Shown: piece after piece, positions 10,750 to 22,840 of the stretch
How positions within the stretch are numbered: the stretch's first letter is position 1
Layout: each line of letters begins with the position of its first letter
The notes under the pieces: model-generated
Database searches by the model: none
The model's input: the letters and a program-made list of their open reading frames with translations, nothing else
Told to the model about the DNA's origin: nothing
Assembly: GCA_025331435.1 (NCBI GenBank)
Contig: JAIWNI010000009.1
Span: forward strand, 372,001 to 436,000
DNA from: Choanephora cucurbitarum
Lineage: Eukaryota > Mucoromycota > Mucoromycetes > Mucorales > Choanephoraceae
Length of the DNA stretch: 64,000 bases
Direction: 5' to 3'
Program-made: the position numbers and the translations under genes

Positions 10750-12087
10750 ATGACTACTACTGATAATACACTTGATAGCGTTCCTGCTGACCAACAAGGC
10801 AACTTCTCTTCCTTCTTGAAGACTTTGGCTTCTTTTACTGGTGACCTCTCAAGCTTGACCTGTCCTTCTTTCTTGTTGGCACCTATCTCCTTGTTGGAGT
10901 ATTCGTAAGTGATTTTGATGTTTAAGAAATTTGTTAATTTTTAATCGAAACAATTACTCTTTTAGCTCTTTTTGGGCTGATCAACCTGCTCTTGTAAGTA
11001 AAATAAATAGCTGAATCATGAAAAAAAAAAAGGAGGAAAGCGCGCAAAACCAACTCTATCGACTCTTTTTTGTAGTTCAGTGCAATTGGAAAGTCAGATA
11101 ATGCTGAAGAACGCTTCTATGCAGCTATGAAATGGTTTATTTCTTCTCTGAATGGATCCTTCTCCAGCCGTGTACCTAAAGGTGAATGGGAAAAGAAGCC
11201 CTTTAATCCTATTCTTGGCGAACAGTTCCTTTGCGAATGGGAGGATAAGACACGCATTGTTTGCGAGCAAGTCTCACACCACCCCCCTGTATCAGGCTTC
11301 CATATTGAAAACAAAGAAGCAGGTGTTGTCTTGAATGGACATGATGGTCAAAAGACTCGCTTTTCAGGTACACAAATGTTAGTAGATCAGATAGGCTACT
11401 GTACCCTCAAGCTTACCCAACGTGACGAAACCTACTTGTTCACATTGCCTTCTGTTTCTGTAAACGGTATTTGGTATGCCGGTAAAGTTTACATCTACTG
11501 ATAAACTTTATTATAAGTAAACTAATATCCACTCTTTAGCACCCTATGTTGAACTCTACGGTACCTCATTTGTTCATTCCTCAAGTGGATACTTTGCTTC
11601 TATTGAATATACTACAAAGGGCTGGATTTCTGGTGAAGTTCATCATTTCAAGGCCACTATCACACATGATTCACTTTCAACACCTACTGTGATTGAAGGT
11701 CAATGGACCGGCAAATCTACAATCACTAAAAACAAGAAGACAGAACCATTCCTTGACTTGACTACACTTGAAAAGCCTAAGCCAAGTGTAAAGGCTGTTG
11801 AAGAACAAGGCGAATTAGAATCTCGTCGTGTATGGCAAAAGGTATCTGAAGCACTCAAGACAGGAGATTACGCCGCTGCTTCTGCAGAGAAATCAGCTAT
11901 TGAAAACCATCAACGCGCTCTCCGTAAGGAACGTGAGACTGACAATGAAAAGTGGACTCCTGCTTATTTCGATTCTGTTTCTGGAGAAGAGATTTATGGT
12001 GACTTGAGAGAAAAGATTATCGCCAAAGCTGATTCTAAGTTTATAGACACAATGGGTGAAGGTGGCTGGAAATACAAGGATGCTTAA
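10750..12087 (+). CDS. Oxysterol-binding protein, short Kes1/Osh4-like
   Basis: Four exons: 10750-10904, 10966-10993, 11076-11481, 11540-12087; 378 residues. Exon 2 is a 28-nt microexon encoding SFWADQPAL. The ORP core is plain: KPFNPILGE, then the family signature EQVSHHPP at about residues 125-132, and the C-terminal WEKVSEAL-like and EKWTPAYF segments. There is no PH, ankyrin or FFAT region, so it is the minimal soluble type of yeast Kes1/Osh4, which exchanges sterol for PI4P between ER and Golgi or plasma membrane. The start follows a CT-rich leader and encodes a short N-terminal lid region (SFLKTLASFTGDLSSL). Confidence in family is high; the exact paralogue is not assigned. Confidence 0.92.
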
Positions 12088-12203
12088 TAAAGCCATGCTT
12101 TTCTATCCCTTGATTTCGTATTGTTATATTTTTTAATACCTGAAATACAATAAACTTTTATGATTTTTTTCTTTTTTTTTTCTCTCTCCTTAAAAAATAA
12201 GCT

Positions 12204-14081
12204 ATGGCAAATAAGAAGAAGCAAAGTGTAAAGAGGCAAAAGACACTGTTGAATTTTTTTACTGTGAGAGACGCCAATGAACCAGTACAAACGACCAGTT
12301 TCTCCAGTAACGAGCTTAATAAGCCTGAATCTGTGTTATACGATGAAGCAGAGTAAAAGATCTCGGATCTAAACTAAAGATCTCAGCTCTAACTATTTTT
12401 CTGTTCTCAAAAGAAAACCCAGCACTCATGGAAAGGAAGGAGTTTTGGTTATTGGTTCAAGTGAAGAAGCAGACACTTCAAAAAGAGTTAAAAAACGATC
12501 AAGAAAGCATATTATCGAAAACAGCGAAGACAGCGAAGAAGAGGAAGAAATCTTGCACAATAGCCGACAAAAGAAGATAAAAAGACGTATTATCGAAAGT
12601 GACGAAGATGAAACATTGAACCCCATAAGACCGACCAGTAAGTTAATACTGCCTCAGCCTTAACGAGAGAAAGAAATTGAACACCCTTTCCTAAGCATTG
12701 TCTTCAAGCGACATTGAAGACGATTTAGAATTTCTTGATAAGTCGGGTAATTAATACTTATACACACAATGCTTAAGTATGTGTAGACTGATGTTTACTT
12801 AGATATCTTGAAGGAGAGGACACGTGGGAAACAAGTGTCACGGTTTTCCGAGGCACTTAGCAGATTAAAAGGTACAGTTCTTACATTAATGAACACTTGC
12901 TGACTTGTAAAAACAGATCGCAAGTCAAGACTGGCACAATACGATAGAGGCGAAAGAGGTCCCATTGAGGAATTTGCAGTCGATAGTAGTGAGGAGGAGA
13001 CTGAAGATGATGATAGTGATGAGAATGAAGATGATGATAGTGATGAGAATGAAGATGATGATAGCGATAATGGGTTTGTAGTGGATGACGATGTCATTGA
13101 CGGCTTCAGAGTAGAAAATTCCAAAACCATGATGGAACTTCCACGTAAATTACACAATTCAAAAGGGGTGGCGGAATCAAGTGATGAAACCGACTGACTT
13201 TATTGTTGTGTTTAGCGGAGTTCAGTAAAACCAGAATATTGTCTTTTAAGCGACAGCTAATGGCTTACATTGAATATCTAGTGGAGTTAGTAGTGAACCC
13301 TGTTTTCGACCCTAGTAAGTATAGAAAGACGGAGAGAGACAACGGATGCCCCGGAGAAAAATAATTACTAAATAGGTACACGTATTCGATAGCAAGTACC
13401 GCCCGATATTGTTTAGCAAAAGAGGCTGTAACAAGAAGAGTACAAGCTTATAGAGACTCTATGGTTACAAGTGATGTGTGGCTTTCCTCATTTAAGGTAA
13501 AAAAGAAAGAAATCTTATTGTTTGAAACAATAAACAACACATGATCAAAGAAACAGAGAGAGAGAGAGAATGCTAATGTACAAATTTAGGAAGCATTAGA
13601 TAAATACTCAAAATGGGAGGAAATTAAAGAGCCAGTCTATGACATAGACATCAAGTGCGAAGCATGCAGAACAAACAAACCAGCCAGCATGAAAATCGCC
13701 TTGAGTGATATGAATGGTCAGGGCAATCAAGAGATCTTCTACCTTGGAAGCGAATGCTGCAGAAAGGGCCAGATGTATCATCACTTCAAGCACTTTGCGT
13801 CACATATGTTTTTGAAAGTAAAAACCATCGTAGATGACATACGCAGCAAACACCGCGGACTGCAGGAGCCAAATGCCATTTACACGCAAATGCTTAGAGA
13901 AGGTTACATTAGAAAGGTAAATGCTCATGTGTCTTTTTTTGTACATATTCTAAAAAAGAAGATTATCTAGTTGACAAAGGATGTTCGGAAATCTCTTAAC
14001 GACATTGTCAAGCTATACAATTTAAAAGGACATCGATCAAGAATTGAGGACAGTAGTAGTAGCAGTGAAGAAGAACTTTAA
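12204..14081 (+). CDS. DUF4211-domain nuclear protein with PIP-box-like N-terminus
   Basis: Nine exons: 12204-12352, 12414-12637, 12696-12746, 12803-12871, 12917-13144, 13216-13318, 13376-13496, 13590-13916, 13971-14081; 460 residues, all phases consistent. The N-terminus contains QKTLLNFF (about residues 12-19), matching the PCNA-interacting PIP box QxxLxxFF. A basic/acidic region follows (RKHIIENSEDSEEEEE), then DILKERTRGK..SRF, a DDDSDENE repeat, and the DUF4211 domain (about residues 230-420) with a Cys/His set: IKCEAC, FYLGSECC, YHHFKHF. DUF4211 also occurs at the C-terminus of vertebrate QSER1 and PRR12; its biochemical role is unclear. Intron 6 uses GTATAG, because the stronger GTAAGT four bases earlier breaks the frame. 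The PIP box suggests a replication or repair link (inference). Confidence 0.8.
13003..13070 (+). repeat. 24-nt coding tandem repeat (DDDSDENE)
   Basis: The 24-nt unit starting GAAGATGATGATAGTGATG occurs twice exactly (13003-13026, 13027-13050) plus a diverged partial copy. It lies inside exon 5 of the DUF4211 gene and encodes an acidic repeat in frame. Its length may vary between strains. Confidence 0.85.
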
Positions 14082-14371
14082 AGAAACAAAAAAAAGTCAG
14101 ATTGCGATGAAACACATATAATTTATTTTCGAGTTAACAATTAAGGTAGCTTTAAGTTATATTTGGTAATTTTTGTTATTTTTGTGTTCCCCACTCACTC
14201 TTTTTTTTTCTTTCTTTCTTCCCTTTAAGGCAGAATAGGCTACACCTGATCTCAGCTATTATATATATTTGCATTTACTTGAATTCAAAGATTCACTTTT
14301 ATCTTCTCTCCTTTTTTTTTGTTTCTTTCCTTTTTTTCTTTTGTGTGTTGCATTAATCTATCTTAAGAAAA

Positions 14372-17300
14372 ATGGGGGCAAAACCCAGTAAACAGAGCGA
14401 TGAATATTCGCAAACGCTTCAAACTAACCCTTTGCTTCGTAAAAAGAAGCACAATTTCAGAGCAGCTCTGAATAGAAAGAAAAAAGTAAATGTACCTTCT
14501 TCGCCACTATCACATACTTCCGTAATACCAACAGCTCCAACAATAACAATAAATAGCCATGCAACTCCGCCATCTTGTACAACAAATAAATATGAAGAGT
14601 CCACTCATTTGAACAATGAAAAAAAACCACTTTCCAATCAAAGCAGTATAAGTACAGCGAGTCGTCAAAGTAATCATGCTTCACCTTACGATTCTGCAAG
14701 ATCGAAGAAGTCAAAGAGATCGCGGCTTCTCTCTGCAGCAAGCAACAACAATACAGCACTCAAGCATCTATCTATTATCAGTAACAATACAATAGCAAGT
14801 TCAGATTATGTTGGTTTTTATTCGGACAAAAGCAACATTAGTAGCACGGCCTGGACAGTACTCTCAAACGATCCATTCTCACAAATTGAAGCAAGCGCGT
14901 CTGCATTTACTGAAATCACAGACCATTCAACTATTTCCAGAAAATCGCTCTACAATGTAGCTGGACCATCTACTTCGCCGCCTTCTTATTATAATACCAA
15001 ATTCAACAACACAAGCAGCATCATACAGAACAACGCTGGTCCAGCGCCTGTCCTGACACAAGACATCCTTTCACAACTCAAACAACATCCTAGCCAATCA
15101 TATCGCATTATTCAAGAATCATACCAACATGCACAACAACAGAACGATCCCTTTGACTGGACTCAGTTTTATCACGCTATTCACCAATATAGTAAAATTG
15201 CCGATGCTTCAAACAAGAGCATTGCAATTGTTTATTTAGCCAAATGTCTTATATTTGGTTTTGGTGTAAATCAAGATATTGAACGTGGTTTTAATTTACT
15301 TCATTCACATCCATCATGTGAGACAAACTATGCACTCGGCCGCTGTTATCTTGACGGTGTGCCTTCTCCTGACAACAAAAGAATTGATAGTATAGCTGCT
15401 TTCGAATACTTTAAAGTGGCAAGCGAATATACGCCTACAAACGATTCCATCTTGAACACGGTCGCAGAAGCTCAATGCATCTTGGCTCGTATGCTTTTCC
15501 AAGGTGAAGGTGTGACTCAGAATACTGAAGAAGCCCTCAAATACCTCATGATGAGCGCTAGTAATGATAACATGTAACTATCTTATTTTTTCCCTTGCTC
15601 CTAATCTAAATGAATTTTGCCCTTTTAGGTACGCACAATTCTTAGTAGGTGTTCATTATGAGAGAGGAATCGATGTGACACAGGATCTAGAAAAGGCAAG
15701 GCACTATTATGGAAAGAGTGCAGAAGGAGGCTTTCCTGATGCGCAAGCTGCATTGGGAAGTAGACTGGTAGCTGAACAAAATTACACAGAAGGAATTGAA
15801 TGGCTTGAAAAAGCAATACAGATGGTGAGTTAAATCATTCAATCCTTGATTCCTGTCTAGAGCATTAACTAATCTTGTTCTATTTCACTCTTAAAAAGGG
15901 AAATTCTCGTGCACATGTTCAGCTTGGCATACTTTATGATAAAGGTGAAGGCGTTGAACAATGTAATGATATGGCATTACTTCATTACAAAGCAGCAGTT
16001 GAGAGCAATAATTATGCAGCCCAGTATATACTTGGTCTCGTTTATTATTTTGGTCGACTTGGAAGACAGAAAAATCACAAAGAAGCCATTCGCCTCATTA
16101 AGCAGTCCGCTATGGCTGGTTTGCCCTATGCACAGCGTGTACTTGGTCAACTGTATCAACAAGGAAGCATTGTGTCGTCACAGGATGCAGGCTCTAATGT
16201 AGACTCTCGACTTCGTACAAAGAGAAATGAACGTGAAGCTATTCGATGGTACAAACGTGCAGCTACAGGTAAAGATGTAGCAGCTATGGCAATTCTTGGC
16301 AAATGTCATGAACAAGGAGTAGGCGTCGAAATGGATTTAGAAAAGGCGCTTGCTTTCTATACCAAGGCAGCTGAAGTAGACAGTCCATATGTATATAACA
16401 TTTTGATCGATCAAGCCATCTTATTACAAAAAATGGCTCGTCATACAGAAGCTTTCGATTTGTATTCTAGAGTTCTGAGCGCTGAACATTTTGAAAAGCA
16501 CAGACAACCAATTCAAACAGCTCGATTGTCTGTGGCACGTTATCATCTATGCCGTGACATCGAAGGCGTACCTTATGATCCTCTGTTAGCTCACACCATG
16601 CTTCTTGATTTGATTGAAGAAACAGGCGATTCACAAGCTCATTACTGGCTAGGATCAATTTACGACGAAGGTATCCCTGGCCTTTTTGAGATTGACCGTC
16701 AGAAGGCGTTTCATCACTTTACAATTGCTGCAGAAGGTGGTGACAATGATGCTACTTTTTTGGTAATGTTATGCATCCATGTAAAAACATTTGCCTATTG
16801 CATCTGAAGACATTAACCTCCTTTGCAAAATATTATTCAAGGTTGCTTACATGATGTCGAATCATATAATACCTGATAAAGGGCCAGCAGATGCATTTCC
16901 TTGGTATCAGAAAGCTGCAGTTAACGGACATCCTATGTCAATGCACTCCTTGGGTCTTTGCTTTTATAAAGGAATCGGTCAGTTGGATGACAAGCCTGAG
17001 TTAGATACTGCATTAGAATGGTTCGAAAAAGCTGCACGTTATGGCGTTGTACAATCTGTGCCTTACATGGCACGCATCTATCTTCAGCTAATGATATCTC
17101 ATGTGAACGATCCTCAACAAAACCAGCAATTTTTATCCAAAGCTATACAATGCCTCAAAAGAGCTACAGAAAACAATGATACTTATGCTCAACGAGAACT
17201 AGGAAAGATTTATTTGACAGGCCATGGATTGCCTGTAGATCATGTAGTAGCTGTTGAATTGCTTGGTAAAGCTGCATCTAAGAATGATGCTGAGGCAATT

Positions 17301-20143
17301 ACTTTCTTAGGTGATTGCTATCACAAAGGCACTGGAATAGAAAAAGATTTAGAAAAAGCCATTGAATGCTACTTGCATGCTGCAGAATTAGGTTATCCAT
17401 TGTAAGTATTTTTTTTAGCTCAATGCAGCACTTCAGCTTTGATAAAAAAAAGAAAAAGACCCGTATACTGCGGACAAGAAGAGCATTCATTGATATTTTC
17501 TCTTTAGTGCTTATTCAGCTGCTGCCGAGTTGTATTATGAAGTTGGCGATATGGAGCATGCTTATGATTACTATTTATTTGCTTCAAAACAAACCAAGAT
17601 TGTACACAACAACATAGGCAAAACAGCTCGCATGATGGTTGCAAGGTTGTCACTTGGTTATATTCCACCTGCTCAAGCAAACCCCTTACTCCTTCAAGCG
17701 CTTTTGGCTTCTAAAAAGACGATATCTGAACAAAGTGCGTTTGGGATGCTATTGACCTTGGCGACTCAAGATTGTTTCCCCCAAGCATACCAACCCCTAG
17801 GCTGTTGCTTTCTTCATGGTAAAGGCACTTCAATCGACCCAGAACAAGCAGTCTCATGGTTTAAAAAATCGGCGGAAGAGTTGAATGATAGTATTGCTTA
17901 CTTCAATTTGGCTGATATCTTTGGTAGTGGGCTTGTCTCTGGTATTTCTGTGGACATTACATTGGCACTGGCGTATTTGAGAAAAAGTGCAGATTTGGGC
18001 TACACTGAAGCTCAATTCCGTATGGGCATTGTTTACTTACAAGGAGAATATGGTGTTCGAGTAGATGAACGGGCTGCAGCAAATTTCTTTAAACTTTCGG
18101 CCTCCAAATCGCATGCAGAAAGTGTATGGATGTTGTCTCAAATGTCAAGCATGATTGGCGAACATGAGTTAGAATTACAGTACCAAAAGCAAGCTGCATC
18201 TCTTGGTCATGTGCTTTCTATGCGAGTGCTAGGCCAACGATTCTTAAAGCAGTTGGACGCTTCTTTTTTAAATAATGCTATGCAACACGAATATTTAGAT
18301 GAAGCGCTCAAATATCTGCATATGGCTGGTGAATCTGGCGATATACAATCTCTTATTCTTCTTGGTAAAACATACAACAATTGCCTCAACACAAAGATCA
18401 AATTCTCTACATCGCATCATTTCCCTACTCCTGATGACAGTGATGATGAGGGCGAGTCAAGATTTCAAAGTGAAGAAGATGAAAAAAACTTGGCTATCGA
18501 ATGCTTCGAAAAGGCTTCTAATTTAGGCAGTATCGATGCTACAGTATATGCTGCAGAAGCATGGTACGAGCAAAAGCAATTTGCAGCTGCATTAGAGTAC
18601 TTTAAGAAAGCAGCCAATCAGGGTAGCGTTCTTGCACGTTTCTTCTGTGCGCGCTATTATATCGAGGGCTACGGTGGTAGTCCGCTTGATCCAGAAAAAG
18701 GATTTCAAGTACGTTACGGAAACTATAATGTTGTTTGTGTTTGTCACATACTGATAATGCTACTTATAGGAATTACTGATTTGTGCCAACGAATTAAGCT
18801 GTATTCATGCTTATAATGCTATAGGCCAATGTTACGAAAATGGAATTGGTACTTCAAAGGATGATCAACTTGCCTTTGAATGGTATATTCGAGCAGCAGA
18901 AACTACTCACGATGCAGAAGCCTACTACCGCATTGCTGTTATGTATGCTCAACAACGAATTTCAACACACAATCATCATCACTTAGAAGCTTGCAAGTAC
19001 TTTAATTTGGCTATCAATATCACTCCAAACAACCATGGAGAATCGTGTTATCAGTTGGGGCTCTATTATCTTCATGGTATTCAAGAAGGTGATGCATATG
19101 TGCTTTTACCTGATACCTGCTTAGCTATTGAGTACCTTCATACTGCAGCTGATCTGGGTATTCGGGAGGCTATGTATCAATTAGGTACGCTTTTTTTAAA
19201 TGACGACTATTCAGTTGAAGAGCAAGAAGAAGCTGTATCTTTACTACAACGTGCTGCTGACTTGGGCTTAAGAGAAGCACAGTTTGAGCTTGGTTTACTC
19301 TACCATCAAGGCAAGGAAATATATTTGTCCAAGAACAATCAACATTATAATGACAGTCGAGGTCAAGCAAAAGAGGAAGAAGGATACAATCTGCTCCCTC
19401 AAGATTTCGAAAGAGCTTACGATCTGTTCTGCAGGTCTGCATCACAAAAACATCCTACTGCCACTTATTATTTAGGAGTCTACCACCAACATGGCATTTT
19501 TGTGGCTCCTGATCTGACTATTGCGCTAGAACAATACGAATCTGCAATAGATCTTTTCAATCTCTATGAAATAATACCTAACCGCTGGCAAGCTGAATTT
19601 AACCTGGCTAGCATTCTTCACCAAGATCTACAAAGTCGAGCTCGTGCTTATGAACTTTTTCAAGCTGCAAACTTCCATGCGCCTTTAGAATCCCAATTTT
19701 TGCCCCAAATCATGATTGCTCGGTATCATCTCTATGGATGGGCGAATGTTGCTATACAAACAAAAGACGCAGTGGCTGCTTTGATCCGGTTTGCTCAAGA
19801 TGAGAAAATTGGATGCCGCGTCTATCTTGATTTAGCTCAATGTTTTGAGCACGGAATTGGTGTAGAGAAAGATCTAGTTCAAGCTTTCCATTGGTATGGT
19901 GAAATAATTAGCAGATCCCACGCAATAGAGCAACAACAAGACCCGATGCTTTTTGATGAAGAATTTGAAGAGCAAGAAGCCACCGCTATGTTTAAGCTTG
20001 CTGAGTTTTATCGCAAAGGCATGATTGTCCAAAAAGACACATCAAAGGCAGACAACCTGTATAGGCTTGCTGCACAAAAAGGCTCTTCTGCAGCACAAGA
20101 ATACCTCTCCATTTTGCTTCAAGAAACAACTTTGTCTGATTAA
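14372..20143 (+). CDS. Giant Sel1-like repeat protein with N-myristoylation signal
   Basis: Six exons: 14372-15573, 15629-15824, 15899-16762, 16842-17401, 17508-18708, 18770-20143; 1,798 residues. The first residues MGAKPSKQ fit the N-myristoyltransferase consensus MGxxxSK. Residues 8-240 are low-complexity, Ser/Asn/Lys-rich and probably disordered. From about residue 250 to the end it is a chain of Sel1-like repeats of about 36 residues (AxxxLGxxYxxGxGVxxDxxKAxxxYxxAA), with at least 25 recognisable and a short acidic interruption (DDSDDEGESRF). Sel1 repeats are alpha-solenoid scaffolds used in ER-associated degradation, chitin synthase activation and signalling. The lipid anchor suggests a membrane-bound scaffold (inference). 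I do not recognise a named orthologue. No enzymatic domain is visible. Confidence 0.88.
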
Positions 20144-20436
20144 TTTTATTTATTTTCCTACCTATGTTACCAGTAATTCACTTCTATCTATCTCTGTAAA
20201 TATCTTCATATATTATCTACTCGATCTTTAAAAAAAAAAGAAAAAACAAACCATAAAAAAAGCAATATGTGATTGATTTATGTTCTTTTCTGGATTGAAT
20301 CAATAAAGAAAAAGAACTTTGTACATGTTACAAAAAAGACTTTTTAATATATTGTAAGTGCATGCAAATATTTTTTAAAGCCTCATTTAAGCTCTTTCTT
20401 ATTTTTGGGCTTCTTCTGTCAAAAGAGGTCTAGAAA

Positions 20437-21321
20437 TTACTCAGAGTGCAAGAGAACATATTCTCTAGTACTATTGCCAAATTTGAGGACATCCTTAGCT
20501 CTTAATTCGACGAAACGAGTAGGTGGGATCTGGTCTCCATTCAGAAAGGTGCCATTTGTTGCTTCTAAATCAATAAGAAATGGCCTGTGATACCTAGTTA
20601 GATTGCGTCAAATAAATCAAAAAGACAACACTTACTTGACGACTTTTATTGGTTTTCCGTCTTGCTGCTTTTCAGATACTTCTCTATATTGCAGGACAGC
20701 ATGTTGCTTTGAGCAAGAAGGATGATCTACTGGGACATCCACTACCTATAAAACGAAGAGAATTAAATCTCTTGCTTCGATATCCTTCACAAAATCAAAC
20801 TACCGTTCTGTCGCGCCCAATAAGATATGAGCTTTGTCTATGAATATGCAATAAATCTAAATCAAAATTAGAAACAAGCAACAAGAACATCTATACTTTG
20901 CCATACCTATCTGCTCATTGCCTTTAAACACATAGAGCCTCCATTTCTGAGATGGCTTTGCAGCTTCAGGGGGCTCGTTGTACTTTAATTCGACACCTTT
21001 AACTGTATTTGTTTCTGCTGCAAGTTTTCCTGAAAGTGCAAAATTGGGCTGTTCCTTTGGCGCTGGCTCTTCTTCTACTCTTTGGTTATCCTCTGGTCTT
21101 CCCCATTCAAACTTTCTATTTCCCCTTTCTCCTCTTTGCTTATTGTTATTGCCTTGCTCGTTGTGTCTACGGTTGGGAGAGCGAGGTCTTCGAGTTGAGC
21201 GATCATCGTGCTCGTGTATCCTTCTAGGCGATCTTGATCTTCTATGTCTATAAGGTGAACGAGAACGGGAACGGGACTGAGATCTGTTGCGAAATCTGGT
21301 TTGTCGTGATGGTGAACTCAT
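20437..21321 (-). CDS. SNIP1: RS-rich FHA-domain protein, SNIP1/Pml1 family
   Basis: Four exons read leftward: 21321-20907, 20856-20804, 20745-20636, 20593-20437; 244 residues. Residues 1-60 are Arg/Ser-rich (SRSRSRSPYRHRRSRSP), typical of splicing factors. A linker then leads into PSQKWRLYVFKGNEQID and the FHA domain: IHRQSSYLIGRDR, VPVDHPSCSKQHAVLQYR, PFLIDLEATNGTFLNG and VLKFGNSTREYVLLHSE at the very C-terminus. The phosphothreonine-binding FHA residues (GR, S, H, NG) are all present. The yeast relative Pml1 belongs to the RES pre-mRNA retention and splicing complex, while human SNIP1 is a spliceosome component. The start was chosen at MSSPSR. A decayed second copy of this gene lies at 33875-34947. 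Confidence 0.92.
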
Positions 21322-21792
21322 AGAACACAACGTAGAAAGATAGTGTAATAAAAAAAGAAAAATTGTGGAATACAGACATATTCAGAAAGATTCTCCCGCT
21401 CTGGTTTTTACATTTTATGAACTGGTAGCTCCGTAGTTTCCAATCACAGGAATGATGATGAAGGCAAAATCTTGTTCGATTATGATAATCTAGTTAATAC
21501 ATTTCTATTCTATGTAACGTACATTGCGCTTTATGGAAAGTTTTAGAGAAAAAGCTCTCTTCAAGAAACATTTTCTAGAACAATTCTATCTTGTCTCCCG
21601 GTAAGACTGAAAGTTTATTTTCACTAGTATGCTACAAACCCAACCTTCGTCGTGGCAATAAAACTGGCACCTTAACTACGTTTTGGTTAATTTTGCCTAC
21701 TTTTATTGTGATTTAGTAAGCTACTCTTTACAAAATGCTAGTTTGTCTTAATTTTATATGCGTAAGATGCAGTTCGTGATTACATGATTATT
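21322..21792. other. Intergenic, upstream of SNIP1 to the DIRS left end
   Basis: AT-rich promoter side of the SNIP1 gene. The first roughly 165 bp (to about 21485) are also present in the dead copy at 34784-34947. The rest up to the DIRS boundary shows nothing recognisable. Confidence 0.5.
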
Positions 21793-21841
21793 ATTGCTTG
21801 TCGTACCTAAAGCAATCCTTGTTGACTCGACTCCAACTTCC

Positions 21842-21929
21842 AATGTGGTACATGCTCTCTGAGCCACGCTTTATTTTCCTTTAAATATAATAAAAAAAAT
21901 AATAAATACCCTTTTCCCTTATATCTTTC
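21842..21929 (+). repeat. DIRS left inverted terminal repeat
   Basis: 88 bp, from AATGTGGTACATGC to CTTATATCTTTC. It is identical, inverted, to 26090-26177 by eye. It ends 23 bp before the Gag ATG, so it probably carries the promoter (inference). Confidence 0.93.
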
Positions 21930-21952
21930 TAAGCCGCGCACCGTGGAGAACT

Positions 21953-22840
21953 ATGACTGATAACACTCCAAATGATACATCTCCCCAAGAACAACCAATC
22001 ATGTTCACAAAAGAACAGGCCTTCGAGCTCTTCAAAGAATGGCAGCAACAGTCCCGCCAAGACCGCGAAACAGCATCTAATGCACGAGATTTACCCCTTG
22101 ACATCCAAACAATCCTGGACGAAACCCCCACTCCAGAGCTTAATCAGAATATACAGCAATACAAACGACAAATTCAACACTACTACCATGAAGAATGGAC
22201 CCGGGGAGAAACTACCAACAAAGAGTTTATCCAACGACTTAAACATCACCCAATGGATGCCTATCAAATGGTCACCAATACATACAAGCATGCGGACCAC
22301 TGCCGCCTTACAGCCAGAGCAGCAACAGAATTATATGAACAACAACTTCTCCTGTTCAACAACCAGACTTCGCTCAACCATGACGAAGTACAAGCACTTT
22401 TGGGGACGGTCATTGAAGGTGCCAAACGTCTGGCTATCCTATCATGGATCGCAGCAAAAAATTATGATGAAGATGCCAGAGACATTACATACAAAGCAAT
22501 TAGACCACCTCCAGGTCTCCAGATACAAGGGCGCCGCAGTGATGCTTCAGGTAAGAAAGAAGCCTTTGACCAAGATTTCATGGAACAGTACAACGAGAGA
22601 CGATTCCAGCAAAGCCTCTTGCGAGCAGCAGCCCACCCACAAACCTCCTCCAGAGGTAGATACAACAATCACAGAGGAGGAAATGGACATCAGCATTTTG
22701 GAGGACGGGGCCGAGGTGGGGCCCCAAGATTCTTCGACAACCACAACAAACCAACCTTCAGCCATTCCCCAAAGTATCACCAACACAACAACAACAGCAA
22801 CAACCACAACAACAACAACAACAACAACACACCCCAATAA
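21953..22840 (+). CDS. DIRS Gag-like ORF1
   Basis: 295 residues in frame 2. The N-terminal two thirds are helical and charged with no named motif; the fold resembles other DIRS Gag proteins only in length and position. The C-terminus is an RGG/Asn-rich nucleic-acid-binding tail (GRGRGGAPRFFDN, then Asn/His runs) and there is no CCHC knuckle. ATG 21953 is the first ATG downstream of the left inverted repeat. Its last 181 nt overlap the RT frame, and from 21972 on the +1 frame is also open. Confidence 0.8.
   Translation: MTDNTPNDTSPQEQPIMFTKEQAFELFKEWQQQSRQDRETASNARDLPLDIQTILDETPTPELNQNIQQYKRQIQHYYHEEWTRGETTNKEFIQRLKHHPMDAYQMVTNTYKHADHCRLTARAATELYEQQLLLFNNQTSLNHDEVQALLGTVIEGAKRLAILSWIAAKNYDEDARDITYKAIRPPPGLQIQGRRSDASGKKEAFDQDFMEQYNERRFQQSLLRAAAHPQTSSRGRYNNHRGGNGHQHFGGRGRGGAPRFFDNHNKPTFSHSPKYHQHNNNSNNHNNNNNNNTPQ

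Noticed and set aside
13311..13318. GTAAGT donor at 13315 in the DUF4211 gene
   Set aside because: Stronger consensus than the chosen GTATAG, but it puts the next exon out of frame with immediate stops; GTATAG at 13319 restores a continuous DUF4211 sequence.
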